Shown here: positions 26,393 through 34,973 of the stretch, in pieces
How the letters are laid out: each line of letters opens with the position of its first letter
Numbering within the stretch: the first letter of the stretch is position 1
Source: Paenarthrobacter aurescens
Lineage (GTDB): Bacteria > Actinomycetota > Actinomycetes > Actinomycetales > Micrococcaceae
Length of the DNA stretch: 64,000 bases
Direction: 5' to 3'
Assembly: GCF_025421775.1 (NCBI RefSeq)
Contig: NZ_JAOEFX010000008.1
Span: forward strand, 62,001-126,000
Made by a program: the position numbers and the translations under genes
The notes under the pieces: model-generated
The model's input: only the letters and a program-made list of their open reading frames with translations
The model's database searches: none
What the model was told of the DNA's origin: nothing

Positions 26393-26434
26393 GATCGAAA
26401 ATGATCGTTTAGTGTTTCTATAGATCAGAAAACG
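26393..26434 (+). promoter_or_regulatory. Candidate DeoR-type operator and promoter for the aminosugar operon
   Basis: GATCGAAAAT (26393), GATCG (26403) and GATCAGAAAACG (26423) form direct repeats overlapping a possible -10 (TATAGA, 26419-26424), 30-70 bases before the SIS-domain gene. DeoR-family sugar-phosphate repressors often bind such iterated A-rich repeats; the operon encodes one (30152). Confidence 0.4.
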
Positions 26435-26464
26435 TCATTAAGCTGAGCGGGAGCGAAACACACG

Positions 26465-27382
26465 ATGAGCGAGAACACACTGGGTGCCTTCATGGACGAA
26501 GAGCTGGTCTCCCAGCCCGAAGTCTGGCAGCGCGCCGTCGGGCAGGCACGTTCTGAACAGCTGCTTCCTGCGGACGGCAAGCGCATCGCCGTCATTGGTT
26601 GCGGGACGTCCTGGTTCATGGCCCAAAGCTACGCCGCCGCCCGGGAATCCGCCGGGAAGGGAGTCACGGATGCTTTCGCTGCTTCAGAGGCCTTCCTGAA
26701 CAGCAACAGTGCCGATCGCCAGTACGACGCCGTTGTGGCAATTACGCGGTCGGGCACCACCACTGAGGTGCTGGAGATCCTGGCTGAGCTTCAGGGGATC
26801 GTCCCGACGGTAGCGATCATCGGCGACACCTCCTCACCGATCGTCCCGTTGGCAGACGCCGTGATCGGACTTCCGTACGCGGATGAGCGTTCCGTCGTGC
26901 AGACGCGCTTCGCCACCACGGCATTGGTGTACATGCTGACAAGCCTTGGTATCGATGTGCAGCAAGCCATCGCGGATGCACGCGACGCCGTGACGTCTCC
27001 GGTCTCCCAGGAACTCCTGGACGCCGAGCAGTTCACTTTCCTTGGCACCGGCTGGACGGTGGGCCTGGCCCACGAGGCCGGCTTGAAAATGCGCGAAGCT
27101 GTCCAGGGTTGGACCGAGTCCTACCCGGCCATGGAGTACCGCCACGGTCCCATTTCCATCGCTGCTCCGGGCCGTGTCACCTGGTTGTTCGGCGCCCAGC
27201 CCGAAGGCCTCGACAACGATATGGCAGTCACTGGTGCCCTCTACATCCACACAGACAAGCACCCTTTGGCGGAACTCGCGCGTGTTCACAAGGTAACCCT
27301 GGAGCGCGCACGCGTCCGTGGACTGAATCCGGACCTGCCCCGCAACCTGACGCGTTCCGTCATTCTCGACGCCTCCGCCTAG
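26465..27382 (+). CDS. SIS-domain aminosugar-phosphate isomerase/deaminase, AgaS-like
   Basis: 305-residue protein with two SIS domains, as in AgaS and the isomerase half of GlmS. Visible motifs are GCGTSWFMAQSYAAARES (phosphosugar loop), ITRSGTTTEVLEIL and a second-domain GTGWTVGLAHEAGLKMREAVQGW followed by the base-bearing SYPAMEYRHGPISIA. In E. coli and Shewanella aga clusters AgaS converts galactosamine-6-phosphate to tagatose-6-phosphate plus ammonia, which fits the downstream kinase and aldolase. A fructosamine-type substrate is the alternative. First gene of a five-gene operon divergent from GH101. ATG 26465 has GGGAG upstream. Confidence 0.82.
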   Translation: MSENTLGAFMDEELVSQPEVWQRAVGQARSEQLLPADGKRIAVIGCGTSWFMAQSYAAARESAGKGVTDAFAASEAFLNSNSADRQYDAVVAITRSGTTTEVLEILAELQGIVPTVAIIGDTSSPIVPLADAVIGLPYADERSVVQTRFATTALVYMLTSLGIDVQQAIADARDAVTSPVSQELLDAEQFTFLGTGWTVGLAHEAGLKMREAVQGWTESYPAMEYRHGPISIAAPGRVTWLFGAQPEGLDNDMAVTGALYIHTDKHPLAELARVHKVTLERARVRGLNPDLPRNLTRSVILDASA

Positions 27383-27391
27383 GCAACCGAC

Positions 27392-28327
27392 ATGGTTCTC
27401 GGAGCCGCAGAATCACCGGTCCTCTCCTTCGACGTTGGCGGGACCGACATCAAAGCTGGTCTGGTGGATGCCCGGGGGACTGTGCTGGGCATGCGCCGCG
27501 TTCCAACGCCCCTGGACTCCTTGAGGCCAGGGGATGCAGTCCTGGACCGGCTCGCTGAGCTGGCCGACGAGCTCGCTGCCGAGTTCCCGGGCTCACCCGC
27601 CCGGGCAGCCGGCATCATCGTTCCCGGAATCGTGGACTCCGTGGCCGGCGTGGGTATCTACTCCGCCAATCTCGGATGGCGCAATTTCCCGTTTACGGCC
27701 GAAGCGGAAAAACGGCTCGGGATCCCGGTGGCGTTCGACCACGATGTCCGTTCCGCAGCTGCCGTTGAACACACTTTCGGCGGTTCGAAAGAGTTCAACG
27801 ACGTTGTGGTGATGGTGGTGGGCACCGGCATCGCCGCTGCCGTCTTCTCAGGCGGTAAGGCGGTTACGGCGGGAGGCTTTGCCGGCGAACTCGGCCACGC
27901 GCAGGTCCCGGACCCGGATGCCGCGCCTGGCGCCGCGGGCTCCACCATCCTGGAATCCGTGGGTTCGGCCGGCGCCATAGCCAAGCGTTACCACCGCTTG
28001 TCAGGAAACAGGGTAAACGGTGCCCGTGGCGTCCTCCTCAGGGCAAACTCCGGCGATGCGCTGGCCGCACGGGTTTGGGCGGATGCCGTGGATGCCCTCG
28101 CTTTCACCATCTGCCAGTGCGTCAACATCATCGGGACCGAAGCGGTGGTCATCGGTGGCGGCCTGGCTGAGGCCGGGGACGAGCTCCTGGAGCCTCTCCG
28201 CACGCGCGTGGACCACATCCTCGACTTCCAGCGCCGCCCACAACTGATACGGGCCGAGCTGGGGCAAGACGCAGGCCTGCTTGGTGCGGCCTTGAACGCC
28301 CGTGCACTCTTGGGAGCCACACAATGA
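27392..28327 (+). CDS. ROK family sugar kinase
   Basis: 311-residue ATP-dependent hexose/aminosugar kinase. The phosphate loop is FDVGGTDIKAGLVD and the catalytic Asp lies in VAFDHDVRSAAAVEHTFGG. The usual ROK zinc motif (CxCGxxGC) is absent: the aligned stretch reads AAPGAAGSTILESVGSAG with no cysteines. In context it is the best candidate in the window for phosphorylating imported GalNAc or galactosamine, but a glucokinase role cannot be excluded. It begins 9 bases after the AgaS-like gene, and its stop overlaps the next start by four bases (ATGA). Confidence 0.85.
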   Translation: MVLGAAESPVLSFDVGGTDIKAGLVDARGTVLGMRRVPTPLDSLRPGDAVLDRLAELADELAAEFPGSPARAAGIIVPGIVDSVAGVGIYSANLGWRNFPFTAEAEKRLGIPVAFDHDVRSAAAVEHTFGGSKEFNDVVVMVVGTGIAAAVFSGGKAVTAGGFAGELGHAQVPDPDAAPGAAGSTILESVGSAGAIAKRYHRLSGNRVNGARGVLLRANSGDALAARVWADAVDALAFTICQCVNIIGTEAVVIGGGLAEAGDELLEPLRTRVDHILDFQRRPQLIRAELGQDAGLLGAALNARALLGATQ

Positions 28328-29292
28328 AGCGCGCCGCCGTGAACCGAATCATCACCGTCACCGCCAATCCGGCCATAGACATGACCTACGCAGTGCAAGG
28401 GATCACCGAGGGCGCAAGCCACCGGGTGCCCACCCCTTTGAGCCGCGCAGGCGGCAAAGGCATCAACGTAGCCCGCGTCACGCACCAGCTCGGCTATCCC
28501 GTCCTCGCCATTGCCCCCACCGGAGGCGCGGCAGGACAGACGCTCGCTGCTGAACTCTGGACCAGCGGAGTGCCGCACACCCTGGTGGGCGTCGCCGCTG
28601 AGACCCGCCGCAGCATCGCGCTGGTGGACACGGTGGCAGGCGAAACGTCCATCTTCAACGAGGAGGGCCAAGCGCTCCTGCCCGACGACTGGCGCTCGCT
28701 CCGGATCGCCGTGGTGGAGGCCGTGAGCGGCAACCGCAACCTGCCGGCCTCCGTCCTGGTGGGCTCAGGAAGCCTGCCTCCGGGCGCTCCGGCGGATTTT
28801 TACCCGGAACTGGTTCGGCTGGCCCACGACGCCGGCATCCCGGCCATCATTGACACCTCCGGTCCCGGAATCATCGCCGCAGCAAAAGCGGGCGCCGATG
28901 TTCTTAAACCGAACCACCACGAGCTGGCCGAAGCGACCGGCGAGACCAGCCTTGAAGCGGCGGCCCTGTCGCTGATCGACATGGGTGCCCGCACGGTACT
29001 GGTCAGCGCCGGAGCAGATGGCATGCTCGCCTTCGACCACGCCGCCCCCGGCGGCTACTGGAGCGCCCGCTTGCCGGAAGCGCTCAGTGGCAACCCCACG
29101 GGAGCGGGCGACGCCGGTGTGGCGGCTGCCGCCGTCGCACTCGCCGAAGGCATCACAGAGCCCCGCGAGATACTTCGCCGGGCTACAGCGTGGTCGGCCG
29201 CGGCCGTGCTGATGCCCGCCGCGGGCGAAGTTTCGCCCCGGTACCAGGAACTTCAAGACCAACTGATCGTGACATGGAAGGAGACCCGGTGA
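28324..29292 (+). CDS. PfkB-family kinase, LacC/FruK type (tagatose-6-phosphate or 1-phosphofructokinase)
   Basis: 322-residue kinase. N-terminal TVTANPAIDMTYAV and SRAGGKGINVARVTHQLGY are diagnostic of the 1-phosphofructokinase/tagatose-6-phosphate kinase branch. The C-terminal GNPTGAGDAGVAAAAVAL carries the catalytic Asp of the GAGD motif. In this operon the expected reaction is tagatose-6-phosphate to tagatose-1,6-bisphosphate. ATG 28324 overlaps the ROK stop, and its own stop overlaps the aldolase GTG. Specificity is assigned from context. Confidence 0.85.
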   Translation: MKRAAVNRIITVTANPAIDMTYAVQGITEGASHRVPTPLSRAGGKGINVARVTHQLGYPVLAIAPTGGAAGQTLAAELWTSGVPHTLVGVAAETRRSIALVDTVAGETSIFNEEGQALLPDDWRSLRIAVVEAVSGNRNLPASVLVGSGSLPPGAPADFYPELVRLAHDAGIPAIIDTSGPGIIAAAKAGADVLKPNHHELAEATGETSLEAAALSLIDMGARTVLVSAGADGMLAFDHAAPGGYWSARLPEALSGNPTGAGDAGVAAAAVALAEGITEPREILRRATAWSAAAVLMPAAGEVSPRYQELQDQLIVTWKETR

Positions 29293-30128
29293 CCCTGGTC
29301 AACACGCGGGAACTCATGGACGGGGCCGCCGCCTCAGGCACCGGCCAAGGCGCGTTCAACATCATCCACATCGAAACCGCCGAAGGGCTGGTGGCGGGAG
29401 CCGAAGCGGCAGGTGTCCCACTGATCCTGCAGATCTCCGAGAACTGCGCCAAATACCACGGCGGGCTGGAGCCGATCGCATCAGCTGCTTTGGCGATAGC
29501 CCGATCCGCCGCTGTGCCTGTGGCACTCCACCTGGACCACGCAGAGTCCGAAGACCTCGCGCTCGCTGCGGTGGATCTCGGCTTCGGTTCGGTCATGTAC
29601 GACGGCGCGCATCTGCCCTACGAGTGGAACGTGGAGGTTACCCAGCGCGTAGCGAAGTACGCCCACGAGCGCGGCGTTTATGTCGAGGCTGAGCTCGGCA
29701 AAGTGGGAGGCAAAGATGGTGCCCATGCTCCGGGAGTCCGGACGGACCCCGCCGAGGCCCGGGCATTTGTAGAAGCCACAGGCGTGGACGCCCTCGCCGT
29801 TGCCGTTGGATCCTCGCATGCCATGACGGAACGAAGTGCCTCATTGGACCTTCACCTGATCACCCGGCTGAAGTCCGCCGTCGGAAAACCGCTGGTCCTC
29901 CACGGCTCTTCAGGCGTCACAGACGAGATGCTCGTAGCTGCTATTGGCGCGGGTATGACTAAAATCAACGTATCCACACATTTAAACGGGTTCTTTACCC
30001 GCGCCGTCCGTGAGTACCTCGATGCCAACCCTGCAGTGGTGGATTCCCGGAAGTACCTCAAGGCCGGTCGTGATGCCCTTGTGCTGGAGTCCGCACGTAT
30101 GCTGACGCTGTTCGCCAAAGCGAAATAG
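29289..30128 (+). CDS. Class II ketose-bisphosphate aldolase (tagatose/fructose-bisphosphate aldolase)
   Basis: 279-residue zinc aldolase splitting tagatose- or fructose-1,6-bisphosphate into DHAP and glyceraldehyde-3-phosphate. Zinc and catalytic signatures are VALHLDHAES, VMYDGAHLPYEWNV, VEAELGKVGGKDG, AVGSSHAM and LVLHGSSGV. The length resembles KbaY/GatY. GTG 29289, overlapping the previous stop, has AAGGAG upstream; the frame is open further upstream but only inside the kinase gene. It completes the aminosugar route to triose phosphates. Confidence 0.9.
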   Translation: MTLVNTRELMDGAAASGTGQGAFNIIHIETAEGLVAGAEAAGVPLILQISENCAKYHGGLEPIASAALAIARSAAVPVALHLDHAESEDLALAAVDLGFGSVMYDGAHLPYEWNVEVTQRVAKYAHERGVYVEAELGKVGGKDGAHAPGVRTDPAEARAFVEATGVDALAVAVGSSHAMTERSASLDLHLITRLKSAVGKPLVLHGSSGVTDEMLVAAIGAGMTKINVSTHLNGFFTRAVREYLDANPAVVDSRKYLKAGRDALVLESARMLTLFAKAK

Positions 30129-30151
30129 CCGGAACCCGCGAAAGGCTCGTC

Positions 30152-30943
30152 ATGACCCGCACCGATCGGCTGACCGCCATCCTCGATCTCCTGGCCGAGT
30201 CCGGCCATGTGGAAGTCGAGGACATCGTGACGCGTCTTGGCGTGTCACCAGCCACGGCCCGACGGGACCTCGATAGCCTCGCCAAGCAGCGCTTGCTCAG
30301 CCGCACCCGGGGTGGCGCCACCACTGGATCAGTGGCCTACGACCTTCCGGGCCGGTACAACCGTGACGATCACGCTGTGGCCAAACAGGAAATCGCCCTG
30401 GCAGCGTCTGCGTTGATCCGGCCCGGTGCTGTGATTGGGCTCAGCGGTGGAACCACCAACACAGCGCTGGCACAGCTCCTTTCCACCCGTGAGGACCTCA
30501 ACGCTCCTTCCCACACGCCCACCCTGACCGTGGTGACCAATGCCATCAACATTGCCTCGCAGCTGGCAGTGCGTCCCAACATCAAGATCATGGTCACCGG
30601 CGGCATCCTGAACCCGCGCTCCTACGAACTCGTGGGCCCCTACACCGATGTCATCATGCAGAAAGTTGCCTTGGACATCGCGTTCATTGGCGTCAATGGC
30701 GTGGACCCGGACCTCGGCCCCACCATCACCGACGAAGGCGAAGCCATGGTCAACACCGTGATGGCACGCCGGGCCACTGAATCCTACGTTGTGGCGGACT
30801 CTTCCAAGGTGGGCCGCCGGTCCTTTGCTGCCATGGCAGGCTACGACTTCAGGCACCTCATCACCGATTCCGGCATCAGCGCCGAGGACAAAGCCGCCTT
30901 CGAAGCCAAGGGCACCGACGTCATCGTCGCTCCTGCCAGCTAG
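30152..30943 (+). CDS. DeoR family transcriptional regulator
   Basis: 263-residue repressor with an N-terminal DeoR winged helix (DRLTAILDLLAESGHVEVEDIVTRLGVSPATARRDL) and a C-terminal sugar-phosphate sensor domain (VIGLSGGTTNTALAQLL, MVTGGILNPRSYELVGP). AgaR-like in position: last gene of the operon, 23 bases after the aldolase. It probably releases DNA upon binding a tagatose or galactosamine phosphate and controls the divergent region at 26.2-26.46 kb. ATG 30152 is preceded by GAAAGG. Confidence 0.92.
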   Translation: MTRTDRLTAILDLLAESGHVEVEDIVTRLGVSPATARRDLDSLAKQRLLSRTRGGATTGSVAYDLPGRYNRDDHAVAKQEIALAASALIRPGAVIGLSGGTTNTALAQLLSTREDLNAPSHTPTLTVVTNAINIASQLAVRPNIKIMVTGGILNPRSYELVGPYTDVIMQKVALDIAFIGVNGVDPDLGPTITDEGEAMVNTVMARRATESYVVADSSKVGRRSFAAMAGYDFRHLITDSGISAEDKAAFEAKGTDVIVAPAS

Positions 30944-30966
30944 GGTCTGCCAGCCGGGTTTGCTTT

Positions 30967-31647
30967 CTAGAACCGCATCCTTGGCGCGTGCAGCACCGAG
31001 TCGTCCACATCCCTGGGCACCCACTGGCTGAACGGCAAGTCCAGACTGTACTGGTCGCCGTCGTTCTTGATCAGTGTCCGCAGCTCGGCGTTATCCGGGT
31101 TATTGAGCGATTCGAAGTATTCCACTGTCCAGTGGAACCAGCGCATGCAGAACAGGCGCATGGTCAGGCCGTGCGTCACCAGGAGCGTGTTCGGCGCGTA
31201 GGTGGGCTTTTGCCAGTGGCGGTACAGCGTCTCCATGAACGAAGACACGCGGTCATACACATCCGAGCCGGACTCGCCCTCACGGAACCTGTAGAAGAAG
31301 TGTCCGTAGAGATTGCGAAGTTCTTTCTGATCTTCGATTTCCCCCGCAATTTGGAAGTTCGCCCAGTCCTGCTCCCGCAGCCGCGGTTCCTCGATGACAC
31401 GTTCGATCAGCGGGCCCAGGTTCATCGCCTCAAGTGTCTGGTAGGCGCGAAGATACGGCGACACATAGACGCAGACTTGCTCGCCGTCCAGTTTCCTGCG
31501 AAGGTCTTCGCCCGCGATCCGGGCTTGCTCCACTCCCAGTTCGGTCAGCGGGATCCGATAGTCCGGCACGCGGTTGTAGATGGACGTGTCGGCATTAGCG
31601 GCTGACTGGCCGTGCCGGATCATGAAGATTCTCTCTGGGGCACCCAT
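30967..31647 (-). CDS. Histidine phosphatase (phosphoglycerate mutase-like) family protein
   Basis: 226-residue phosphatase with the catalytic IFMIRHGQSAAN motif, in which His forms the phospho-intermediate, and the second His in LLVTHGLTMRLF. The acid Glu region follows FFYRFREGESGSDVYDRV. It resembles broad-specificity phosphatases of this family; the substrate is unknown. It ends convergently with the DeoR gene. The start is uncertain: ATG 31647 (MGAPERIF) or four codons earlier at 31659; neither has a good ribosome site. Confidence 0.85.
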   Translation of the reverse strand: MGAPERIFMIRHGQSAANADTSIYNRVPDYRIPLTELGVEQARIAGEDLRRKLDGEQVCVYVSPYLRAYQTLEAMNLGPLIERVIEEPRLREQDWANFQIAGEIEDQKELRNLYGHFFYRFREGESGSDVYDRVSSFMETLYRHWQKPTYAPNTLLVTHGLTMRLFCMRWFHWTVEYFESLNNPDNAELRTLIKNDGDQYSLDLPFSQWVPRDVDDSVLHAPRMRF

Positions 31648-31709
31648 CCCACCAAGCATAGGGTGGCGGTTCCCGGCAAAGAGGCAGGAACTGCGGGCAA
31701 GATAGGTAC

Positions 31710-32483
31710 ATGTTCCTTGCTTCCCGTCGCCGGCTGCGCGCCGAAGTGCTTATTGTGCTGGGCCTGTCCCTGGGCCAGTCGGCCGTTTACTCCGTGGTGC
31801 AACTGCTGGACAAGATGACGCGGGCACCCCTGGCCGATGCAACGTCAACCCTGAACAGGTCCCAAAGCACCCGCGAATACTTTGACCTCACCTACCAGTT
31901 GTTGGACATCGTCTTCGCCCTGGTGCCGGTGGCCCTCGTGTTCTATTTCCTGTCCACCAACGCTCCCGGTGGTCGCGACGGCGGGGGAGGCTCGGCGTTC
32001 GCCCGGCTCGGCTTTAACTTTGCCCGGCCCGGCAAGGACCTTCTCCAAGGCGTGGGACTGGCTGCCGCGATAGGCATTCCCTCGCTCGGCCTGTACGCGG
32101 CCGGTCGTGCCCTCGGAATCACCACTGCGATTGTCCCCAGCGGACTGGACGCCTACTGGTGGACAGTGCCGGTGTTGATCCTCTCGGCCATGCGCCACGC
32201 GATCGTCGAAGAGGTGATCGTGGTGGGGTACCTCATGGACCGCTTCGGCAAGTTTGGATGGAGCATGCCGGTAGCCATCGTGGTCAGTGCCGTCCTGCGC
32301 GGCAGCTACCACCTGTACCAAGGCTTCGGACCATTCATTGGCAATGTGGTCATGGGGCTGGTGTTCGCCTGGATCTACACCAAAACCAAGAGGGTGATGC
32401 CTTTGGTTATCGCCCACGCGTTGTTGGACATCGTGGCGTTCGTTGGATTCAGCCTGTTCGGAAAGGCGATGGGCCTCGGCTGA
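31710..32483 (+). CDS. CPBP family intramembrane metalloprotease-like protein
   Basis: 257-residue polytopic protein of the CAAX-prenyl-protease/bacteriocin-processing family. The three catalytic motifs are visible: the paired Glu in HAIVEEVIVVGYLMDRF, the first His in LRGSYHLYQGFGPF, and HALLDIVAF. The Arg usually found in EExxxR is not obvious here. These proteins cleave membrane substrates or confer self-immunity; the target is unknown. It is divergent from the histidine phosphatase, and a convergent terminator follows. Confidence 0.82.
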   Translation: MFLASRRRLRAEVLIVLGLSLGQSAVYSVVQLLDKMTRAPLADATSTLNRSQSTREYFDLTYQLLDIVFALVPVALVFYFLSTNAPGGRDGGGGSAFARLGFNFARPGKDLLQGVGLAAAIGIPSLGLYAAGRALGITTAIVPSGLDAYWWTVPVLILSAMRHAIVEEVIVVGYLMDRFGKFGWSMPVAIVVSAVLRGSYHLYQGFGPFIGNVVMGLVFAWIYTKTKRVMPLVIAHALLDIVAFVGFSLFGKAMGLG

Positions 32484-32519
32484 GCCGGTCAGTTGGGTCA
32501 GAACCCCGTTAAACGTATC

Positions 32520-32567
32520 CGGCCGCCATCCGTGGGTGACGTCATTGGCACCCGCGGATGGCGGCCG
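32520..32567. terminator. Bidirectional hairpin between the CPBP and glyoxalase-like genes
   Basis: 19-bp stem: 32520-32538 pairs with 32549-32567 (one G-T pair), loop of 10 bases, between two convergent genes. No T-run. Confidence 0.75.
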
Positions 32568-32622
32568 AAGCTTTCCCGGGCATGGTTGACCGGTACGGGA
32601 CTGCTCCCGATGGATGGGACGG

Positions 32623-33261
32623 TCAGATGGTCACGGCCCCGGAGGCCGTTTCGAAGGTTACTGACATGATGCCCGGCGTACCGTGCGGAGCCATCCACTG
32701 GACAGCGACGTCCTCAAGTGGCTTTTCCACCGGTTCGCCCAGCCATTCGGTGACGCGTTCCGCCGAGCCCGCAATGGTGAGGCTGGACATCTTGACGTCG
32801 CTCTCGTAGATCCTGGACGGGTGCAGTGAGGGGTCGCCCTCCCACTTGAGCAAGTACGGGACCTGGGGATCGGCGATCAAGCCCAGGATACCGATCTGCT
32901 GCCACACCAATTCGCGGCCGTCAGGAAACTTGCGGTTGCCCGGAACAGCGGAGCGGCCGAGGCGGTCTTCGAAGGGGGCGAGGTCGTCAACGGCCACGCA
33001 CCAGCCCATCCAACCGCCACCGGCGGCCGAACGTGCACGGACGGCCTGGCCAAAAGGTGCCTTGTCGGAAGCCGGGTGGTCCAGGACCTCCACAACCTCC
33101 AGGTATTTGTTATCCGCGAGGGGAATGATCATGTTCCGGGTGCCGAAGCGCGGGTGCACTCCGCCCCGGACAGCGTCCACTCCCAATGCCGCGGAAATTC
33201 GTTCGGTAGTGGCCAAGAGGCCATCTCGTTCACAGGCGTAAGAGACGTGATCCATGCGCAT
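32623..33261 (-). CDS. Glyoxalase/VOC-like domain protein
   Basis: 212-residue protein of the glyoxalase-like superfamily. The start MRMDHVSYACERDGLLATTERISAALG is typical of the first beta-alpha-beta unit, with a following GTRNMIIPLADNKYLEVVEVLD. Function unknown; members include lyases, dioxygenases and antibiotic-binding proteins. ATG 33261 (or 33255) restores the family N-terminus; upstream in-frame codons look non-coding. A monocistronic minus-strand gene, divergent from metY. Confidence 0.78.
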   Translation of the reverse strand: MRMDHVSYACERDGLLATTERISAALGVDAVRGGVHPRFGTRNMIIPLADNKYLEVVEVLDHPASDKAPFGQAVRARSAAGGGWMGWCVAVDDLAPFEDRLGRSAVPGNRKFPDGRELVWQQIGILGLIADPQVPYLLKWEGDPSLHPSRIYESDVKMSSLTIAGSAERVTEWLGEPVEKPLEDVAVQWMAPHGTPGIMSVTFETASGAVTI

Positions 33262-33419
33262 GGCTTCATCTTGGCACTTTGTGATCGGGGTCTCAGCTAA
33301 GTCAAGCCTAACCAAGGTGGGATGTGTTGGGCGGGCGTGGGTTTACGTCATGAAGGGACTTTCGACGTCCGATGGATTCTGCCGGCGTCACAAAGCTGCC
33401 TTAGCCCCGGAACACTTCC

Positions 33420-33425
33420 TAGACT
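33420..33425 (+). promoter_or_regulatory. Candidate -10 element (TAGACT) for metY
   Basis: The same hexamer as before gatC and metX, here 63 bases before the metY start. The rest of the 33262-33487 gap shows no hairpin or riboswitch I can support. Confidence 0.3.
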
Positions 33426-33487
33426 GGCCCCAGCTCACACCTACTGCGTTTCCCCCAGAACCCATGCGCCACGAACAGGAGAACTCC

Positions 33488-34804
33488 ATGTCCCAAGGAT
33501 GGTCTTTCGAAACCCGCCAGATCCACGCTGGCCAGGAGCCTGACTCCGCCACGGGAGCACGGTCGCTGCCGATTTACCAGACCACGTCCTTCGTGTTCCC
33601 CAGCGCCGAGAGCGCAGCCAACCGCTTCGCGCTGGCCGAACTCGCACCGATCTACACCCGAATCGGAAACCCGACCCAGGACGCCGTCGAGCAGCGCGTT
33701 GCGAGCCTCGAAGGCGGTTTGGGGGCACTCCTGCTCAGCTCGGGGCAGGCTGCGGAAACCTTCGCCATCCTCAACATTGCCGAGGCCGGCGACCACATTG
33801 TGGCCAGCCCCAGCCTCTATGGCGGTACGTACAACCTGCTGGCGCACACGCTGAAGAAGTTCGGGATTTCGGTGACGTTCGTGGAGGACCCGGACAATCT
33901 GGACCAGTGGCGTGATGCTGTCCAGCCGAACACCAAGTTGTTCTTCGGCGAGGTGGTTTCCAACCCACGCCAGGACGTGCTGGACATCGAGGGTGTCGCC
34001 CGCACCGCCCACGAGGCCGGCGTGCCCCTCATCGTGGACAACACCCTGTCCACGCCGTACCTCATCCGTCCCATCGAGTGGGGCGCCGATATCGTGGTGC
34101 ACTCCGCTACCAAGTACCTCGGCGGTCACGGTTCTGCCATCGCCGGCGTGATCGTGGACTCCGGCAACTTCGACTTCGGCAAGGACCCGGAACGATTCCC
34201 GGGCTTCAACACCCCGGATCCGAGCTACAACGGGCTGGTTTATGCCCGGGACCTGGGCAAGGACGGTGCGCTGGGTGCCAACCTCTCCTACATCCTCAAG
34301 GCCCGCGTCCAACTGCTTCGCGACCTCGGCTCCGCGGTGTCCCCGTTCAACGCCTTCCTGATCGCCCAGGGGCTGGAGACGCTGAGCCTGCGGGTGGAAC
34401 GCCACGTGGCCAACGCCGCCAAGGTTGCTGAATGGCTTGAAAGCCACGACGACGTCGAATCGGTCGCCTATGCGGGCCTGCCCTCCAGCCCGTGGTACGA
34501 CCGCGGCCGGAAGTATGGCCCCAAGGGCACTGGCGCCATTGTTGCCTTCAACATCAAGGGTGGCGTCGATGCGGGCAAGCGCTTTGTGGACGGATTGGAG
34601 CTTCATTCACACGTGGCCAACATTGGTGATGTCCGCTCTCTGGTTATCCACCCGGCGTCCACTACGCACAGCCAGCTGACGGTTGAACAGCAGTTGGTGG
34701 CTGGCGTGAACCCCGGCTTGGTGCGCTTGTCCGTGGGGATTGAGCACGTGGATGACATCATCGCCGACCTCGAAGCCGGATTCCGGGCCGCCAAGGGAGC
34801 CTGA
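33488..34804 (+). CDS. metY: O-acetylhomoserine (thiol)-lyase / sulfhydrylase
   Basis: PLP enzyme of the Cys/Met-metabolism family that forms homocysteine directly from O-acetylhomoserine and sulfide. The 438-residue length and large C-terminal domain are those of MetY rather than MetB (about 380). The cofactor lysine is in DIVVHSATKYLGGHG, and TRIGNPTQDAVEQRVASLEGG and PSLYGGTYNLL are characteristic. ATG 33488 follows AGGAGAA; an in-frame ATG eight codons upstream is less well placed. Followed by metX, which makes its substrate, though a terminator and a riboswitch separate them. Confidence 0.95.
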   Translation: MSQGWSFETRQIHAGQEPDSATGARSLPIYQTTSFVFPSAESAANRFALAELAPIYTRIGNPTQDAVEQRVASLEGGLGALLLSSGQAAETFAILNIAEAGDHIVASPSLYGGTYNLLAHTLKKFGISVTFVEDPDNLDQWRDAVQPNTKLFFGEVVSNPRQDVLDIEGVARTAHEAGVPLIVDNTLSTPYLIRPIEWGADIVVHSATKYLGGHGSAIAGVIVDSGNFDFGKDPERFPGFNTPDPSYNGLVYARDLGKDGALGANLSYILKARVQLLRDLGSAVSPFNAFLIAQGLETLSLRVERHVANAAKVAEWLESHDDVESVAYAGLPSSPWYDRGRKYGPKGTGAIVAFNIKGGVDAGKRFVDGLELHSHVANIGDVRSLVIHPASTTHSQLTVEQQLVAGVNPGLVRLSVGIEHVDDIIADLEAGFRAAKGA

Positions 34805-34850
34805 ACCCAGTCCTGAAAGCCGCGGCTCAACCGCGCCTGGCACTGTTTCC

Positions 34851-34893
34851 GGAATGCCACCCGGGCCGACGATTATTCGCCGGGTGGCATTCC
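34851..34893 (+). terminator. Hairpin terminator after metY
   Basis: 14-bp perfect stem: GGAATGCCACCCGG (34851-34864) with 34880-34893, 15-base loop, 46 bases after the metY stop. It probably separates metY from the metX transcript. Confidence 0.75.
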
Positions 34894-34973
34894 GTAGTGC
34901 TGCTTCCTGAACGAAAACGCCCCAAATCGTCACACTGTTGTCACATTCTTCGCCAGAAGCGCCCTGTTTTTCC

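Noticed and set aside
31710..32483. Bacteriocin-immunity or abortive-infection system based on the CPBP protein
   Set aside because: No peptide precursor, transporter or defence partner is adjacent, so only the protease-family assignment is kept.
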